A stretch of DNA of 64,000 bases from Sphingomonas abaci (lineage in GTDB: Bacteria > Pseudomonadota > Alphaproteobacteria > Sphingomonadales > Sphingomonadaceae): positions 124,001 through 188,000 of the forward strand of contig NZ_JACHNY010000001.1 in the NCBI RefSeq assembly GCF_014199625.1. Reading direction: 5' to 3'. The number at the start of each line of letters is the position of its first letter. Position 1 is the stretch's first letter. A model generated the notes under the pieces. It saw only the letters and a list, made by a program, of their open reading frames with translations, was not told where the DNA came from and did no database searches. The position numbers and the translations under genes are program-made. Shown here one piece after another: positions 28,833 through 38,501 of this stretch.

Positions 28833-29842
28833 CGACCGTCTCCGTTGCGCTCGGTCGCCAGCTCGGGCAGCAACCGGTTGATCACCGAGTAGTTGATCGC
28901 GGTCCACCATTCCGACCCCTCGCCGGCCAGGGCCTCTTCGGACGCCTCGATCATCGCATGGTCGTCGCTGACCAGATAATCCTCGACGTCATTCAGGGAA
29001 GCGAATGCGAGGATCGAGACCGCATCGATTTTGGAGCCCTCGGGATCCTTCTGCGTCGAGCCGATATTATGGAGCTGCGCATAGCGGCGCACGAACTCGT
29101 GCGTCGCCGGAGCCTTCATCACCACCTCTGCATGCGCTTCCAGCAGGCGGCGTTGGAATGCATCGCGTGACAGCTCGGGGCGGCGCCGGTGGATCTTGAC
29201 CAGGCTGATCGGATCGCGGTGGCGTGCGGACGGGATCAGGATGAACTCGCGGGTGATCTCCCGCGTCACCATCCGAAAGGCGGTCTGCTCGTCGGCGATG
29301 ATGCGCTTGGCGAACTTTTCCTGCCCCAGCACCCGCTCGATGTCCGCTTCCTGAGCGTAGGTGATATAGGCAAGTCCGTCCCAGCGCGGGCGACCAAAGG
29401 CGGGGACTCGACGTTCGGGATCCGTCGGCAATCGACCATTGTCGTCCACCATCGCTCGGTAAGGCGGCCGGAAGAAGCAGGACGGTCCGGACGCGACCCG
29501 GTGAAGCTGATCGTATCGCAGCACCTGCTCTGACGAACTGCCCGGCTCGTCCCAAGCGAACTTCGGGCCATGGACCTTGCGCCAATACTCGTCCCAATGC
29601 TCAAAGGCGAGATTAGGATCAGACTCGATTGCGAGGTCATGGGGGCGCTGGTCGGGATTCACGACCTCCCTGCCCTGTCGGTCCTTCGACGATCCCGCAT
29701 CCCCAGGACGGACATTTCGCGCCGTGTCGTCGACACGGCTGACGAAGGTCGGCGTCACGATCAACGGTCTGGTCGTTGCGGTAAACGCACGGCGAACCGG
29801 TGCGCGATGTTCGTTATCAGCACGGGCGAAGTCGGTGCTCAT
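28829..29842 (-). CDS. EthD-domain protein (two dimeric alpha-beta barrel domains)
   Basis: 337 residues, start at 29842 after an AGAGGAA ribosome site. The first EthD-like segment (about 75-200) contains HWDEYWRKVHGPKFAW, the second (about 215-320) FQRRLLEAHAEVVMKAPATHEFVRRYAQLHNIG. EthD-type domains are small ferredoxin-like folds known from ether-degradation clusters and dye-decolourising peroxidase relatives; the duplicated form usually lacks haem ligands and its role is unclear. The N-terminal 70 residues are Arg/Asp-rich and look disordered. The gene is divergent from the S9 peptidase at 30300 and coupled to the membrane-protein gene. Confidence 0.65.
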   Translation of the reverse strand: MSTDFARADNEHRAPVRRAFTATTRPLIVTPTFVSRVDDTARNVRPGDAGSSKDRQGREVVNPDQRPHDLAIESDPNLAFEHWDEYWRKVHGPKFAWDEPGSSSEQVLRYDQLHRVASGPSCFFRPPYRAMVDDNGRLPTDPERRVPAFGRPRWDGLAYITYAQEADIERVLGQEKFAKRIIADEQTAFRMVTREITREFILIPSARHRDPISLVKIHRRRPELSRDAFQRRLLEAHAEVVMKAPATHEFVRRYAQLHNIGSTQKDPEGSKIDAVSILAFASLNDVEDYLVSDDHAMIEASEEALAGEGSEWWTAINYSVINRLLPELATERNGDGR

Positions 29843-30299
29843 GGAATTCCTCTGGCTCAGCGGACCAGCGATCCAACGCACAGGCAAACGTGGAAGGCCC
29901 AACCCGTATCAGCCTCGGCTGCAGCGGACCATGGCGACCTTCGCCAAGAGGCGGCGGTCCAATGGCGCCTTCAGGATCGGCTGGGCGGCCACCACCGTGA
30001 ATGGCGCGACGAGCCGTCAAGCCTGTACAGTGCAATGATCGTCACCGAATATCCGATTGGGTGCGACAGGGGTTCAAGTCGGGAAAAGCTTCCTGCCCCA
30101 CCGCCCGATCGGCTCATCCGCCAGAGAAACAGGCCGCGCCATTCCGTTTCCCTCGCGGAGCCTGACCCGGTTCGGCATGCGCCCCTTGAGGCGTCCTGCT
30201 CCGCAAGCCGTCCAGGCCTTTGCCGACACGCACAAGGCCTTCTTAGCATTGCGTTATTTTTCCGCTTGGATAAGACTTGGCAGCAAATAGGGGGAAATA
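29843..30299. promoter_or_regulatory. Intergenic region with a possible promoter for the second S9 peptidase
   Basis: 457 bases between divergent genes. Near its right end TTGCGT (30249-30254) and TAAGAC (30271-30276) are 16 bases apart, a plausible sigma-70 promoter, in a locally A/T-rich stretch. An AGGGGGAAA ribosome site lies before the TTG at 30300. No gene is supported elsewhere here. Confidence 0.35.
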
Positions 30300-32288
30300 T
30301 TGGCAAAGTACGTCCATTTCGGATTGGCCTTCGCAATGCTTGCAGCAGGGCATCCAACAAAAGCACAAGAGTCGGCTGCGCAGAAGTTCGGGGCTCGCGA
30401 AGATGTGCGTCAGGTAAGCCTCTCGCCCGACGGAAAGCGTGTCGCGATGCTCCGTGCGACCAAAGGAGCGAGCACCGCTCTGTTTGTTGCGGAGCTGACG
30501 GCGGGCGCTGCACCCAAGCCAATCCTCGCATCCAGTGGCAGGCCCGATCAGATCGATGAGTGCCGCTGGTCGACCTCTACTCAGCTTGTCTGCACGATTT
30601 CCACGCTGATGATGCAGAATGGCAGGCGGCTTGGTTTCAGCCGGGTCGTTACCCTCAATGCGGATGGAAGTGGACTGAAGGAGCTCAGCGGCGAGACCCG
30701 GGACGCGATCGGGGGCGCCGCGCAATATGGTGGCGATGTCTTAGACTTTCTGGCCGATGGTGACCAGGGCGGTGCCGTGCTGATGACCCGTAGCTATGGA
30801 ACGCAACAAAGTACCGGCACCTTGCTTGCGGCCCGGCTGGGAGGGTTGGGCGTCGAACGTATCGATACCTCAACGCTTCGACGACAGCAGATCGAGAAGC
30901 CGAACCCCGATGCCAGCGAATACATCTCCGACGGCCACGGAGAAATCCGTGTCATGGGAATAACGCCAACGTCGAATGAAGGGATGCTGAAGTCCCGAAC
31001 CAGCTATTTCTACCGAAAAGCCGGGCAACGTGGTTGGCAGCCGCTGTCGACGCTGACTTATAATGGCGGATTGACGGCGGGCTTCAATCCATATGTCGTG
31101 GATCGGGCATTGAATGCCGTTTACGGTTTCGACTCCCATAACGGCCGCAAGGCACTGTATCGCATCGCCTTGGATGGAAGCATGAAGCGCGAGCTCGTGC
31201 TTGAGAATCCCGACGTCGATGTCGATGCGCTGATCCAGGTCGGTCGTCAGCGTCGGGTCGTCGGCGCGAGCTTCGCCACCGACAAGCGAAGAGCCGTGTT
31301 CTTCGACCCGGAGCTCCAGGCTTTGGCATCGTCGCTGGCGCGAGCGCTGCCGAACGAGACCATCGTCGAGTTTGTCGATGCGAGCGCCGACGAACAGCGG
31401 CTGGTGCTGTTCGCCGGAAGCGATGTGGATCCGGGACGCTTCTACCTCTTCGACCGGACCAGCAAGAAACTGACGGAGATTCTACCCGCGCGTCCTCAGC
31501 TCTCGGGCGTGATGTTGGCCCCCGTGAAGGCCATCACCTTCAAGGCCTCCGATGGCACCACCATTCCGGGCTATCTGACCGTGCCGCCGGGAAGCGATGG
31601 CAAGAACATTCCGGCCATCGTGATGCCACACGGCGGCCCGGAGGCTCGAGACGAATGGGGCTTTGACTGGCTTAGCCAATTCTTCGCCAATCGCGGCTTT
31701 GCGGTGCTTCAACCGAATTTTCGCGGTTCGTCGGGATATGGGACGGCATGGTTCCAGAAGAACGGCTTTCAGTCGTGGCGGACAGCCGTAGGCGACGTCA
31801 ACGACGCCGGCCGCTACCTCCTCTCGAGCGGGATCGCAGCGCCTGGCAAAATCGCCATCCTCGGCTGGTCCTACGGGGGCTACGCCGCACTGCAATCTGC
31901 GGTGTTGGACCCTGACCTGTTCAAGGCCATCGTGGCGATTGCTCCTGTTACTGACCTGGAAACCTTGCGGACAGAGCGAGCTGCATATGTCACCTACGCA
32001 ATCGAGGATGCGAGGATCGGCCATGGGCCGCATGTTCGCGAGGGCTCGCCTGCGCAGAACGCAGGCCGGATCAAGGTTCCCGTCCTGCTGATCCATGGCG
32101 ACCAGGACCAGAATGTTGGCGTTGGCGAATCCCGCCTCATGGCGTCGCAATTGCGCGCAGCAGGCGGCAAGGTCGACTATATCGAGTATAAAGGCCTCAC
32201 CCACCAGCTCGATGATGCTGACGTCCGCGCGGATGTGCTGGATAAAAGCGACACTTTCATCAACTCTGCTTTCCAGGCTAAAAGGTGA
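30300..32288 (+). CDS. S9 family peptidase, secreted (acylaminoacyl-peptidase-like)
   Basis: 662 residues from a TTG at 30300 with AGGGGG six bases upstream; no ATG fits as well. A signal peptide (MLAAGHPTKAQ) is followed by beta-propeller repeats (VSLSPDGKRVAML) and a C-terminal alpha/beta-hydrolase domain. The catalytic residues are S524 in GWSYGGYA, D603 in HGDQDQNVG and H635 in LTHQLDD. HGGPEARDEWGFDWLSQFFA before the nucleophile is typical of the S9C acylaminoacyl-peptidase branch, so it differs from the glutamyl-type S9 enzyme at 12181. Likely periplasmic cleavage of small peptides. A hairpin follows the gene. Confidence 0.9.
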   Translation: MAKYVHFGLAFAMLAAGHPTKAQESAAQKFGAREDVRQVSLSPDGKRVAMLRATKGASTALFVAELTAGAAPKPILASSGRPDQIDECRWSTSTQLVCTISTLMMQNGRRLGFSRVVTLNADGSGLKELSGETRDAIGGAAQYGGDVLDFLADGDQGGAVLMTRSYGTQQSTGTLLAARLGGLGVERIDTSTLRRQQIEKPNPDASEYISDGHGEIRVMGITPTSNEGMLKSRTSYFYRKAGQRGWQPLSTLTYNGGLTAGFNPYVVDRALNAVYGFDSHNGRKALYRIALDGSMKRELVLENPDVDVDALIQVGRQRRVVGASFATDKRRAVFFDPELQALASSLARALPNETIVEFVDASADEQRLVLFAGSDVDPGRFYLFDRTSKKLTEILPARPQLSGVMLAPVKAITFKASDGTTIPGYLTVPPGSDGKNIPAIVMPHGGPEARDEWGFDWLSQFFANRGFAVLQPNFRGSSGYGTAWFQKNGFQSWRTAVGDVNDAGRYLLSSGIAAPGKIAILGWSYGGYAALQSAVLDPDLFKAIVAIAPVTDLETLRTERAAYVTYAIEDARIGHGPHVREGSPAQNAGRIKVPVLLIHGDQDQNVGVGESRLMASQLRAAGGKVDYIEYKGLTHQLDDADVRADVLDKSDTFINSAFQAKR

Positions 32289-32324
32289 TGCTCGGAAAAA
32301 AATGAATGGCGGGATGACCTCCGT

Positions 32325-32356
32325 GTGCCGGGCCCTTCAAAGGACGTGCCCGGCAC
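32325..32356 (+). terminator. Hairpin after the S9 peptidase gene
   Basis: GTGCCGGGC (32325-32333) pairs perfectly with GCCCGGCAC (32348-32356) around a 14-base loop, 37 bases after the stop codon. No T-tract follows, so this is a probable rather than certain terminator. Confidence 0.5.
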
Positions 32357-32819
32357 ATGGCGGTCTATCGTGGGACCGGACATGGATGCCGGCACGTTCG
32401 AATGTCGCCCAAGCTCTGACACGGTTTGGCGTTCCGGCCTTCGCCCCCCGCTGATCACGGCCGGACTAACACAGTCCGACGATCAGTGCGGCCGCTCCCC
32501 GCATCTGAGCTCTGGCTAGCCGGCGATCGGGCCATCATCTGCCAAAGTGGTCAGACATATGCCGAGGGCTGCGCCCTGTCCTGGCGTACTGGCACCGGCG
32601 CGCTGATCGCGGTCGGTCGCAACGTAGGCGGGACAGCCCGCATCGTTCCTGACGCCGAGCGGCGCGCGCGCTTGGGCTGATGCCTCTGTCACCGCATTCA
32701 AAGCCGAATTCGCACTGGTGTGGCCTCACCGCCTACCTGACCGCTTGCGAGGAGCGGCAGGCCGTTCCGATCGGTCATCCGCTCTGGCATATCATCCCCG
32801 ATCGGCCTAAAATCGCGTG
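32357..32819. other. Gap before the SAICAR synthetase gene, no supported gene
   Basis: About 460 bases. Short open frames around 32426-32680 and on the minus strand have no ribosome site or known domain. The promoter of the following gene must lie here but no good -35/-10 pair stands out. Confidence 0.3.
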
Positions 32820-33806
32820 ATGCCGCCGATCGATTTCCCAGCGTTTCTCCCGCGTGTCCTCGCCGATGCCACGCTGCCCGAGCTTCCCAACCATTATCGG
32901 GGCAAGGTCCGCGATAATTACGACTTGGCCGACGGGCGGCGGATCATCATCGCCAGCGATCGTTTGAGCGCCTTCGACCGGATCCTATGCGCCATTCCGT
33001 TCAAGGGCGAGGTGCTGACGCAAACCGCGCGCTTCTGGTTCGAACAGACCGCGGATATCTGCGCCAATCATGTGCTCGACTATCCGGACCCGAATGTCCT
33101 GATCTGCCGTCGACTGACCATCCTGCCGGTCGAGATCGTCGTTCGCGGCTATCTTGCGGGAACGACAGGCACCTCCATCCTGACGCTCTATAAAAAGGGC
33201 CAGCGCACCATGTATGGCATGACCCTGCCCGATGGATTGCGCGACAATGCCAGGCTGGCCAGTCCGATCATCACGCCGACCAGCAAGGAATTCGACGGCG
33301 GCCACGACGAACCGCTGACGCCCGAAGAGATCGTCGGTCGCAAGCTGCTGACCCCGGATCAGTGGGAGGAGCTGAGCGCCATCGCATTGGCGCTGTTCGC
33401 GCGTGGCCAGACCATCGCGGAGGAACGCGGCCTGATCCTTGCCGATACGAAGTACGAATTCGGCGTCACGCCCGATGGTGCGATCCTGCTCGCGGACGAG
33501 ATCCACACGCCCGACAGCAGTCGATACTGGCAGAAGTCGAGCTATGAGGCGCGCTTCGACGCGGGCGAGCGACCGGACAGCTTTGACAAGGACGTGGTGC
33601 GTGCCTGGGTGGCCGCGCAGTGCGATCCGTACTCGGGACCGATCCCCGAAATCCCCGAGGATCTGATCGCCGGTACGGCTGCCGCCTATGTGCAGGCGTT
33701 CGAGATGATCACCGGGCGCACGTTCACGCCCGATCTCACCGGCGGCACGGTCCTAGAACGGATACGCGCCCGGTTGGCGCCGCTCTTCACCGATACGGCC
33801 GCGTGA
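32820..33806 (+). CDS. purC: Phosphoribosylaminoimidazole-succinocarboxamide synthase (SAICAR synthetase), long form
   Basis: 328 residues from the ATG at 32820 (a GTG lies just before it). The protein has the SAICAR synthetase blocks in order: [59 protein letters not shown] and DKDVVRAW. It joins CAIR and aspartate with ATP in purine biosynthesis. At about 330 residues it belongs to the longer, yeast-Ade1-like form, whereas the usual bacterial enzyme is about 240. Sphingomonads often also carry a short purC near purS/purQ, so this may be a second copy. No other purine gene is nearby. Confidence 0.92.
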   Translation: MPPIDFPAFLPRVLADATLPELPNHYRGKVRDNYDLADGRRIIIASDRLSAFDRILCAIPFKGEVLTQTARFWFEQTADICANHVLDYPDPNVLICRRLTILPVEIVVRGYLAGTTGTSILTLYKKGQRTMYGMTLPDGLRDNARLASPIITPTSKEFDGGHDEPLTPEEIVGRKLLTPDQWEELSAIALALFARGQTIAEERGLILADTKYEFGVTPDGAILLADEIHTPDSSRYWQKSSYEARFDAGERPDSFDKDVVRAWVAAQCDPYSGPIPEIPEDLIAGTAAAYVQAFEMITGRTFTPDLTGGTVLERIRARLAPLFTDTAA

Positions 33807-33856
33807 TCCCGCATCGGTCGATCGCTACCGTGTTGCGACACCCCGAAGGCGGACCG

Positions 33857-35224
33857 TCATTCCGCTGACGGCTCGGCCGGCCCAGGTCGCCTGACCCAGG
33901 CATAGCTCAGCGACAGCAGCAGAAGAAACGGAACGCCGTAGAGCAAGGTCGAGGCGAACGGGCCGGTGAAGGGGGTCGTGAGCAGGATAGCGGCCATCGC
34001 CATCGTTCCGGCAACGCTCGTCCAGGGATAGCCCCACATCCGGAACGGGCGCTCGCGGGCGTCGGCGCGCGCACGAAAGGCCAGGTGCGTCAGGAAGATC
34101 ATCATCCAGGCGAACATCGCACCGAACGCCGAGATGCCGATCATCATGCCGAATGCCCGCTGGGGTTGGTACACGTATAGCAACGTCGCCGGCGCGATCC
34201 CCAGCGCGGATACCAACAAGGCCATCAGCGGCACCCCCGCAGCGCTGACCTGGCCAAGACGCCGAGGCGCCTGTCGCGCGCGCGCGAGGCTGAAGAGCAT
34301 GCGCGTGGCCGTGTAGAGCTGGCTGTTCATCGCCGACACTGCCGCGATCAGCACCACGGCGTTGAGCAGCCCGGCACCGCCGGGGATACCGATGGCCAGC
34401 ATCACGGCCACGAACGGGCTGGAGGCGGTGCCGGCGTCATCCCAGGGCACGATCGCGAGCATCAGCGCCAGGGTGCCGAGATAGAAGATCGCCAGCCGCA
34501 GCATCGTTGCCCGAAACGCGCGTACGATCGCCCGCTCGGGATCGACCGCCTCGCCTGCCGCGACCGCGATCATCTCGATGCCGAGATAGCTGAAGATGGA
34601 GACGATCACCGCGCTCCAGAGGCCGCTCAGACCATGCGGGAAAAAGCCGCCATGCGAGACGTAGTTCACCAAGCCGATCGGGGACCCGGCAGGTGCACGC
34701 GCGACCACCAGCGAACCGAGCAGCAGAAAGCCGAGGATCGCGGCGATCTTGATCGCGGAGAAGACATACTCGGTCCTGCCGAACAGACCGACGCTGGCCG
34801 CGTTGACCAGCATCAATGCCGCACCGAAGACCAGCATCCAGATCCAGCCCTGCGCCGCCGGCAGCCAGAACTGCATGTAGATCGCGACCGCGGTCAACTC
34901 GGTTCCGACCGCCAGCACCAGCGCCGACCAATAGGCATAGCGCACCACGAAGCCCGCCCATGAGCCGAGATAGAGTTCGGCCAGGTCGCCGAAGGAACCG
35001 CTGGTCGGATGCGCGACGGTCATCTCGGCGAGGCAACCCATCAGCAGGAGCGCGATGACCCCGCCGATCGCATAGCTGACCAGCACGGCCGGACCGGCCA
35101 GACCAATCGCCAGTCCACTGCCCAGGAATAGACCGGTACCGATCGCCCCGCCAATCGCGATCATCGCCAACTGGCCCGAGGTCAAGCGGCGACGAAGGCC
35201 GGGCGTCGCGGAGGCGGGCGTCAC
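33857..35224 (-). CDS. Amino-acid permease (APC superfamily), linked to kynurenine genes
   Basis: 455 residues from a GTG at 35224 that overlaps the kynureninase stop (GTGA). The frame is open far upstream inside kynU, but the transporter sequence begins here with RRRLTSGQLAMIAIGGAIGTGLFLGSG, the conserved first helix of the GABA/aromatic amino-acid permease branch. About twelve hydrophobic segments can be counted. It carries amino acids by proton symport across the inner membrane. Coupling with kynureninase and a hydrolase suggests uptake of tryptophan, kynurenine or a related compound (inference). Confidence 0.87.
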   Translation of the reverse strand: MTPASATPGLRRRLTSGQLAMIAIGGAIGTGLFLGSGLAIGLAGPAVLVSYAIGGVIALLLMGCLAEMTVAHPTSGSFGDLAELYLGSWAGFVVRYAYWSALVLAVGTELTAVAIYMQFWLPAAQGWIWMLVFGAALMLVNAASVGLFGRTEYVFSAIKIAAILGFLLLGSLVVARAPAGSPIGLVNYVSHGGFFPHGLSGLWSAVIVSIFSYLGIEMIAVAAGEAVDPERAIVRAFRATMLRLAIFYLGTLALMLAIVPWDDAGTASSPFVAVMLAIGIPGGAGLLNAVVLIAAVSAMNSQLYTATRMLFSLARARQAPRRLGQVSAAGVPLMALLVSALGIAPATLLYVYQPQRAFGMMIGISAFGAMFAWMMIFLTHLAFRARADARERPFRMWGYPWTSVAGTMAMAAILLTTPFTGPFASTLLYGVPFLLLLSLSYAWVRRPGPAEPSAE

Positions 35225-36459
35225 GTCACCACCTCGCGTTGCTGGAGCCTGTCCTCTTGCCAAACGCCTGTGGTCATCACCTCGCGAAGGGTCTCGACCG
35301 CATCCCAGACATCGGCAAACCGCGTATAGAGCGGCGTGAAGCCCATACGGAGGAGATCGGGCGCGCGAAAATCGCCGACGACCCCGCGCTCGATCAGCGC
35401 GCGGCAGATCGGATAGGCGTGATCGTGCGCGAAGCAGACGTGACTGCCGCGCGCCGTCGCCTGGCGCGGGGACGCCAGGGTGAAGCCATGTCCTGCGCAG
35501 CGCTCCTCCATCAGCTGGATGAAGAGATCGCCCAGCCCCTGCCCCTTGGCGAACAGGGCCTGAAGATCGACGCCATCGAACTGGCCCAATCCCTCCTCCA
35601 GTGCCGCCATGGCCAGGATCGGCGGGGTCCCGCACAAATGGCGCGCGAGCCCGGGGGCGGGTCGATAGCCTTGTTCGAAGGCGAAGGGCTGCGCATGTCC
35701 CATCCAGCCCGGCAGGACCGACGGCAGCGCGTCCTGCAAACGCCGCGCGACGAAGAGGAAGGCAGGCGCGCCTGGACCACCGTTCAGATATTTATAGCCG
35801 CAGCCGACGGCCAGGTCGGCGTCGCAGGTCGTCAAATCGATTGTGACGGCACCGGCGCTATGGCTGAGGTCCCACAGGATCAGCGCGCCCCGCCGGTGTG
35901 CGGCGGCCGTCACCTCGGCCATGTCCGCGCGGTCGCTCGAGCGATAGTCGACCTGGGTCAGGACCACCAAAGCGACGTTGTCGTCGATATGGCTTTCGAT
36001 CGCTTCGCGCGGGGCCGTGCGGACCGACCCGCCGACGAGCGCCGCGACCGACTCCGCCATGTATCGATCGGTCGGGAAGCCGCCGTCCTCGACCAGGATC
36101 GTACGCCGTTCCGGCCGCAACGCGGCCGCGCCGGCGATCAGCTTGAACAAATTCACCGACGTGGAGTCGCACGCGATGACCTCATCCGGCCGTGCGCCGA
36201 TCAGCGGCGCGATCATCGCGCCCAGCCGCATCGGAAAACCGATCCAATCGTGACGGTTCCAACTGGTGATGAGGTCGCGCCCCCATTGCGCCGTGACAAC
36301 GTCGGCCAAGTGAGCCGGCGTGGTGCGCGGCAACGCGCCCAGGGAATTGCCGTCGAGGTAGATGACGCCCTCGGGCAGCACGAACCGGTCCCGCATCGGG
36401 GCGAGCGGGTCGGCAGCATCAAGGGACAGCGCGTCCTGCCGACGGAAAGCTACGGTCAT
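35221..36459 (-). CDS. kynU: Kynureninase
   Basis: 412 residues, close to the usual 410-420. The start at 36459 overlaps the upstream hydrolase stop as ATGA. PLP-enzyme features are visible: VIYLDGNSLGALPR near the N-terminus, CDSTSVNLFKL, ILWDLSHSAGAV with the cofactor-binding Asp, and the Schiff-base lysine in GCGYKYLNGGPG. The C-terminal GFTPLYTRFADVWDAVETL is typical. It splits kynurenine (or 3-hydroxykynurenine) into anthranilate (or 3-hydroxyanthranilate) and alanine. Middle gene of a coupled three-gene operon with a formamidase-like hydrolase and a permease. Tryptophan 2,3-dioxygenase is not in the window. Confidence 0.93.
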   Translation of the reverse strand: MTVAFRRQDALSLDAADPLAPMRDRFVLPEGVIYLDGNSLGALPRTTPAHLADVVTAQWGRDLITSWNRHDWIGFPMRLGAMIAPLIGARPDEVIACDSTSVNLFKLIAGAAALRPERRTILVEDGGFPTDRYMAESVAALVGGSVRTAPREAIESHIDDNVALVVLTQVDYRSSDRADMAEVTAAAHRRGALILWDLSHSAGAVTIDLTTCDADLAVGCGYKYLNGGPGAPAFLFVARRLQDALPSVLPGWMGHAQPFAFEQGYRPAPGLARHLCGTPPILAMAALEEGLGQFDGVDLQALFAKGQGLGDLFIQLMEERCAGHGFTLASPRQATARGSHVCFAHDHAYPICRALIERGVVGDFRAPDLLRMGFTPLYTRFADVWDAVETLREVMTTGVWQEDRLQQREVVT

Positions 36460-37334
36460 GATTGATCCTCCAGCTGTTCGATCGCCAAGAGGCGCAGCGC
36501 CGCGGCGATCGCGGCATCTCCGGCTGGTCGGCCGGGCGTTATCAGCTCGAAATGCCCCTGGTTCGCGATCGTCAGCGTCTGCACATTATCCCCCCGCGCG
36601 CGGACCTTGGCGGCATATTGGTCGGCGAGGCAAGGCGGTGCGATCGTGTCCGCGTCGCCCGAGACCAGCACCTGCGCCACGCCAAGCGGCGCCAGGGACA
36701 TCGGGGACGTGTCGCTATACGGATCGGGACGAGCCGCCGTCGCCGGCCCGACCAGCCGGTCGACCGTATGGACGCCGCACGCCTCGGCCGCGGCAAATCG
36801 TACCTCGGCGAGATCGAGCAGCCCCCCCAGGCTGACGACGCCGCGCAAGGCGAGAGGCTGATCGGTCCACACCATGCTCTCTTCCGCGATCGCCGGTCGG
36901 CCAGCCAGCCAGAAGGCCAGATGTCCGCCCGCCGAATGACCAACGGCGACGACGCGGTTCGGGTCCAGAGCGAGGGACGCGCCGCGGTCACGCAGCAGGT
37001 CGGCGGCGGCCGCCACGTCCTGAAATGTACCGGGATAGCCGCCCCCCGGCCTGTCGATCCCACGATAGTCCACATTCCAGACCGCAACGCCCTTGTGGAC
37101 GAAAGCCGCGGCCAATCGCCTCATGATGCCGGCCTCGGCGATAGCTGTCTGCCAACAGCCTCCATGGATCAGCACCACCACCGGGAAGGGGCCGTGGCCG
37201 ACCGGCCTCCAGAGTTCGACATGCTGGAGCGGATCGCTGCCATAGGCGAGGATGGCGGGTGGTGCAGGCTGCGGAAGCTGCTGGAAATCCGCATAGCTCA
37301 TGATGCGCTGCATGACCGTAGAAGAATGATCCAT
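36456..37334 (-). CDS. Alpha/beta hydrolase, probable kynurenine formamidase-like
   Basis: Up to 292 residues; the start may be 37334 or the ATG at 37301, neither with a strong ribosome site. The oxyanion motif is VVLIHGGCWQ, the nucleophile elbow GHSAGGH, the acid in VSGDADTIAP and the histidine in NQGHFEL. Overlaps kynU by ATGA and is the first gene of the operon. Arylformamidases of the alpha/beta-hydrolase type convert N-formylkynurenine to kynurenine, which is exactly the step before kynureninase. The assignment rests mainly on this context; a generic carboxylesterase is the alternative. Confidence 0.72.
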   Translation of the reverse strand: MDHSSTVMQRIMSYADFQQLPQPAPPAILAYGSDPLQHVELWRPVGHGPFPVVVLIHGGCWQTAIAEAGIMRRLAAAFVHKGVAVWNVDYRGIDRPGGGYPGTFQDVAAAADLLRDRGASLALDPNRVVAVGHSAGGHLAFWLAGRPAIAEESMVWTDQPLALRGVVSLGGLLDLAEVRFAAAEACGVHTVDRLVGPATAARPDPYSDTSPMSLAPLGVAQVLVSGDADTIAPPCLADQYAAKVRARGDNVQTLTIANQGHFELITPGRPAGDAAIAAALRLLAIEQLEDQS

Positions 37335-37601
37335 CGGCGATCGCGTAGGGCAGCGCGGCCATCCGGCACCAGCCCTTTTCGATGCTTCCGGCGGCGGACC
37401 GGTATCGCATTCGGATTCGGGCGCTATCGGCGTGGCTTCCTACGAGCCACGCGCGAACCGGCATTCGGCGGGCAAATCGGCATTCACCTCGAAGACCGAG
37501 GGGCCACCGCCGAAGCGGGGCGTTGGATGACGCGACCCACCTTCGGTCATCCTTTCCGGTCAGCACGGTTCCGAGACGAGGCCTATCTGGCCTTTCCGGA
37601 G

Positions 37602-38159
37602 TCAGCGCGAGTCTTTGTCGGCAGCCAACGCGCGTGCGGCCTGACGCACCCGGCACCATGTCTCATATTCACCCATGGCATCGGCCAGCGCGCGGTGAGC
37701 CGGAGTGTTGCTTTTCGCCGCATTGGCGGCCGCGACGAGGCCGTCGACCTCGACCTCCAGCCGGCCGGCTGGGACGACGGTCCGGAGGATTTCCGTGGCC
37801 GTGGCTCGCAGGGCGTCGTCCGTGTCGCGGAGCCGCAGGGCATGGCGGGGCAGCCCGCCCCCCCGCAACAGAACGCTCAGCCACTTGCCATCCCAGGATG
37901 GTGCGCTGGCGAAGAGCTCGTGCTCGCTCAGCACCTCGATCATTCGTGTCGCCACGCTGGTGTGCGTTTCACCTTCATGGACTAGCGTCGCCCGGCTGAT
38001 GCCATGGATCGCTTCTGCCCGCGGGTCCCACTCGATCCATTCCGGAGCGGGCTTGATCAGATGGCTTTCGGCGCAACCATCCTCAAACACCCATGCCACC
38101 TCCACCGGGTAGCTTTGATCGGACAGCGACGACGCCTCGAAATCCAAGAAGACTTTCAT
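37602..38159 (-). CDS. DnaQ/RNase T-like 3'-5' exonuclease family protein
   Basis: 185 residues from the ATG at 38159. The N-terminal motif FLDFEASSL provides the paired acidic residues of exonuclease motif I; IHGIS fits the region after it, SWDGKWLSVLL gives the motif II Asp, and NTPAHRALADA gives the His and Asp of motif III (DEDDh type). Such single-domain proteins trim DNA or RNA 3' ends; the substrate is unknown. It is short of other domains and has no operon partner. A 267-base gap separates it from the hydrolase gene downstream. Confidence 0.7.
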   Translation of the reverse strand: MKVFLDFEASSLSDQSYPVEVAWVFEDGCAESHLIKPAPEWIEWDPRAEAIHGISRATLVHEGETHTSVATRMIEVLSEHELFASAPSWDGKWLSVLLRGGGLPRHALRLRDTDDALRATATEILRTVVPAGRLEVEVDGLVAAANAAKSNTPAHRALADAMGEYETWCRVRQAARALAADKDSR

Positions 38160-38347
38160 GCCTTTGACCTTACTCAGGCGATGGCGTCCGCCAAGCACCG
38201 ATCGCACTCCGTCGTGAGAAGGGACACGCGGCGACCCGCGCCCGCCGCCCTATGCGCCATCGAAAGGTCAAAAGTACCTCACCGACCTGCCGACGGGTGA
38301 CCGCCATGTGAGGCCTGTCCGAGGCCAAATAGCCTGCCCGGAAAGCG

Positions 38348-38376
38348 AAAGGCCGCCCCGACACGGAGCGGCCTTT
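38348..38376 (-). terminator. Intrinsic terminator of the 24-codon gene
   Basis: On the minus strand AAAGGCCGCTCC pairs with GGGGCGGCCTTT (one G-U pair) around a five-base loop, and is followed by a T-rich run (CGCTTTCC). It lies 28 bases after the stop of the small gene at 38404-38478, a typical distance for a Rho-independent terminator. Confidence 0.75.
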
Positions 38377-38403
38377 CCATTGTCGACCGAGGCCGGCAAC
38401 CGT

Positions 38404-38478
38404 TCAGATCCGGCCATGCTCCAGCGAAGCCGCCACGATCGTTTTCGTTGCCGTAATCGGCATCTGACAATGAGACAT
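38404..38478 (-). CDS. 24-residue peptide gene with full-length Shine-Dalgarno sequence
   Basis: Codes for 24 residues: MSHCQMPITATK, then TIVAASLEHGRI, and a TGA stop. The ribosome site AAAGGAGGTGATC (minus strand, 38481-38493) matches the complement of the 16S rRNA 3' end over its whole length, with about seven bases between GGAGG and the ATG. An intrinsic terminator follows the stop and a candidate promoter lies just upstream, so it is a complete mini-gene. The peptide has one Cys and no membrane segment; the central TKTIVAASLEH could form a short helix. I do not recognise a family. It might be a regulatory or stress peptide, or the coding part of a small RNA. Confidence 0.6.
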   Translation of the reverse strand: MSHCQMPITATKTIVAASLEHGRI

Positions 38479-38501
38479 CCGATCACCTCCTTTCCGTTGT
38501 T

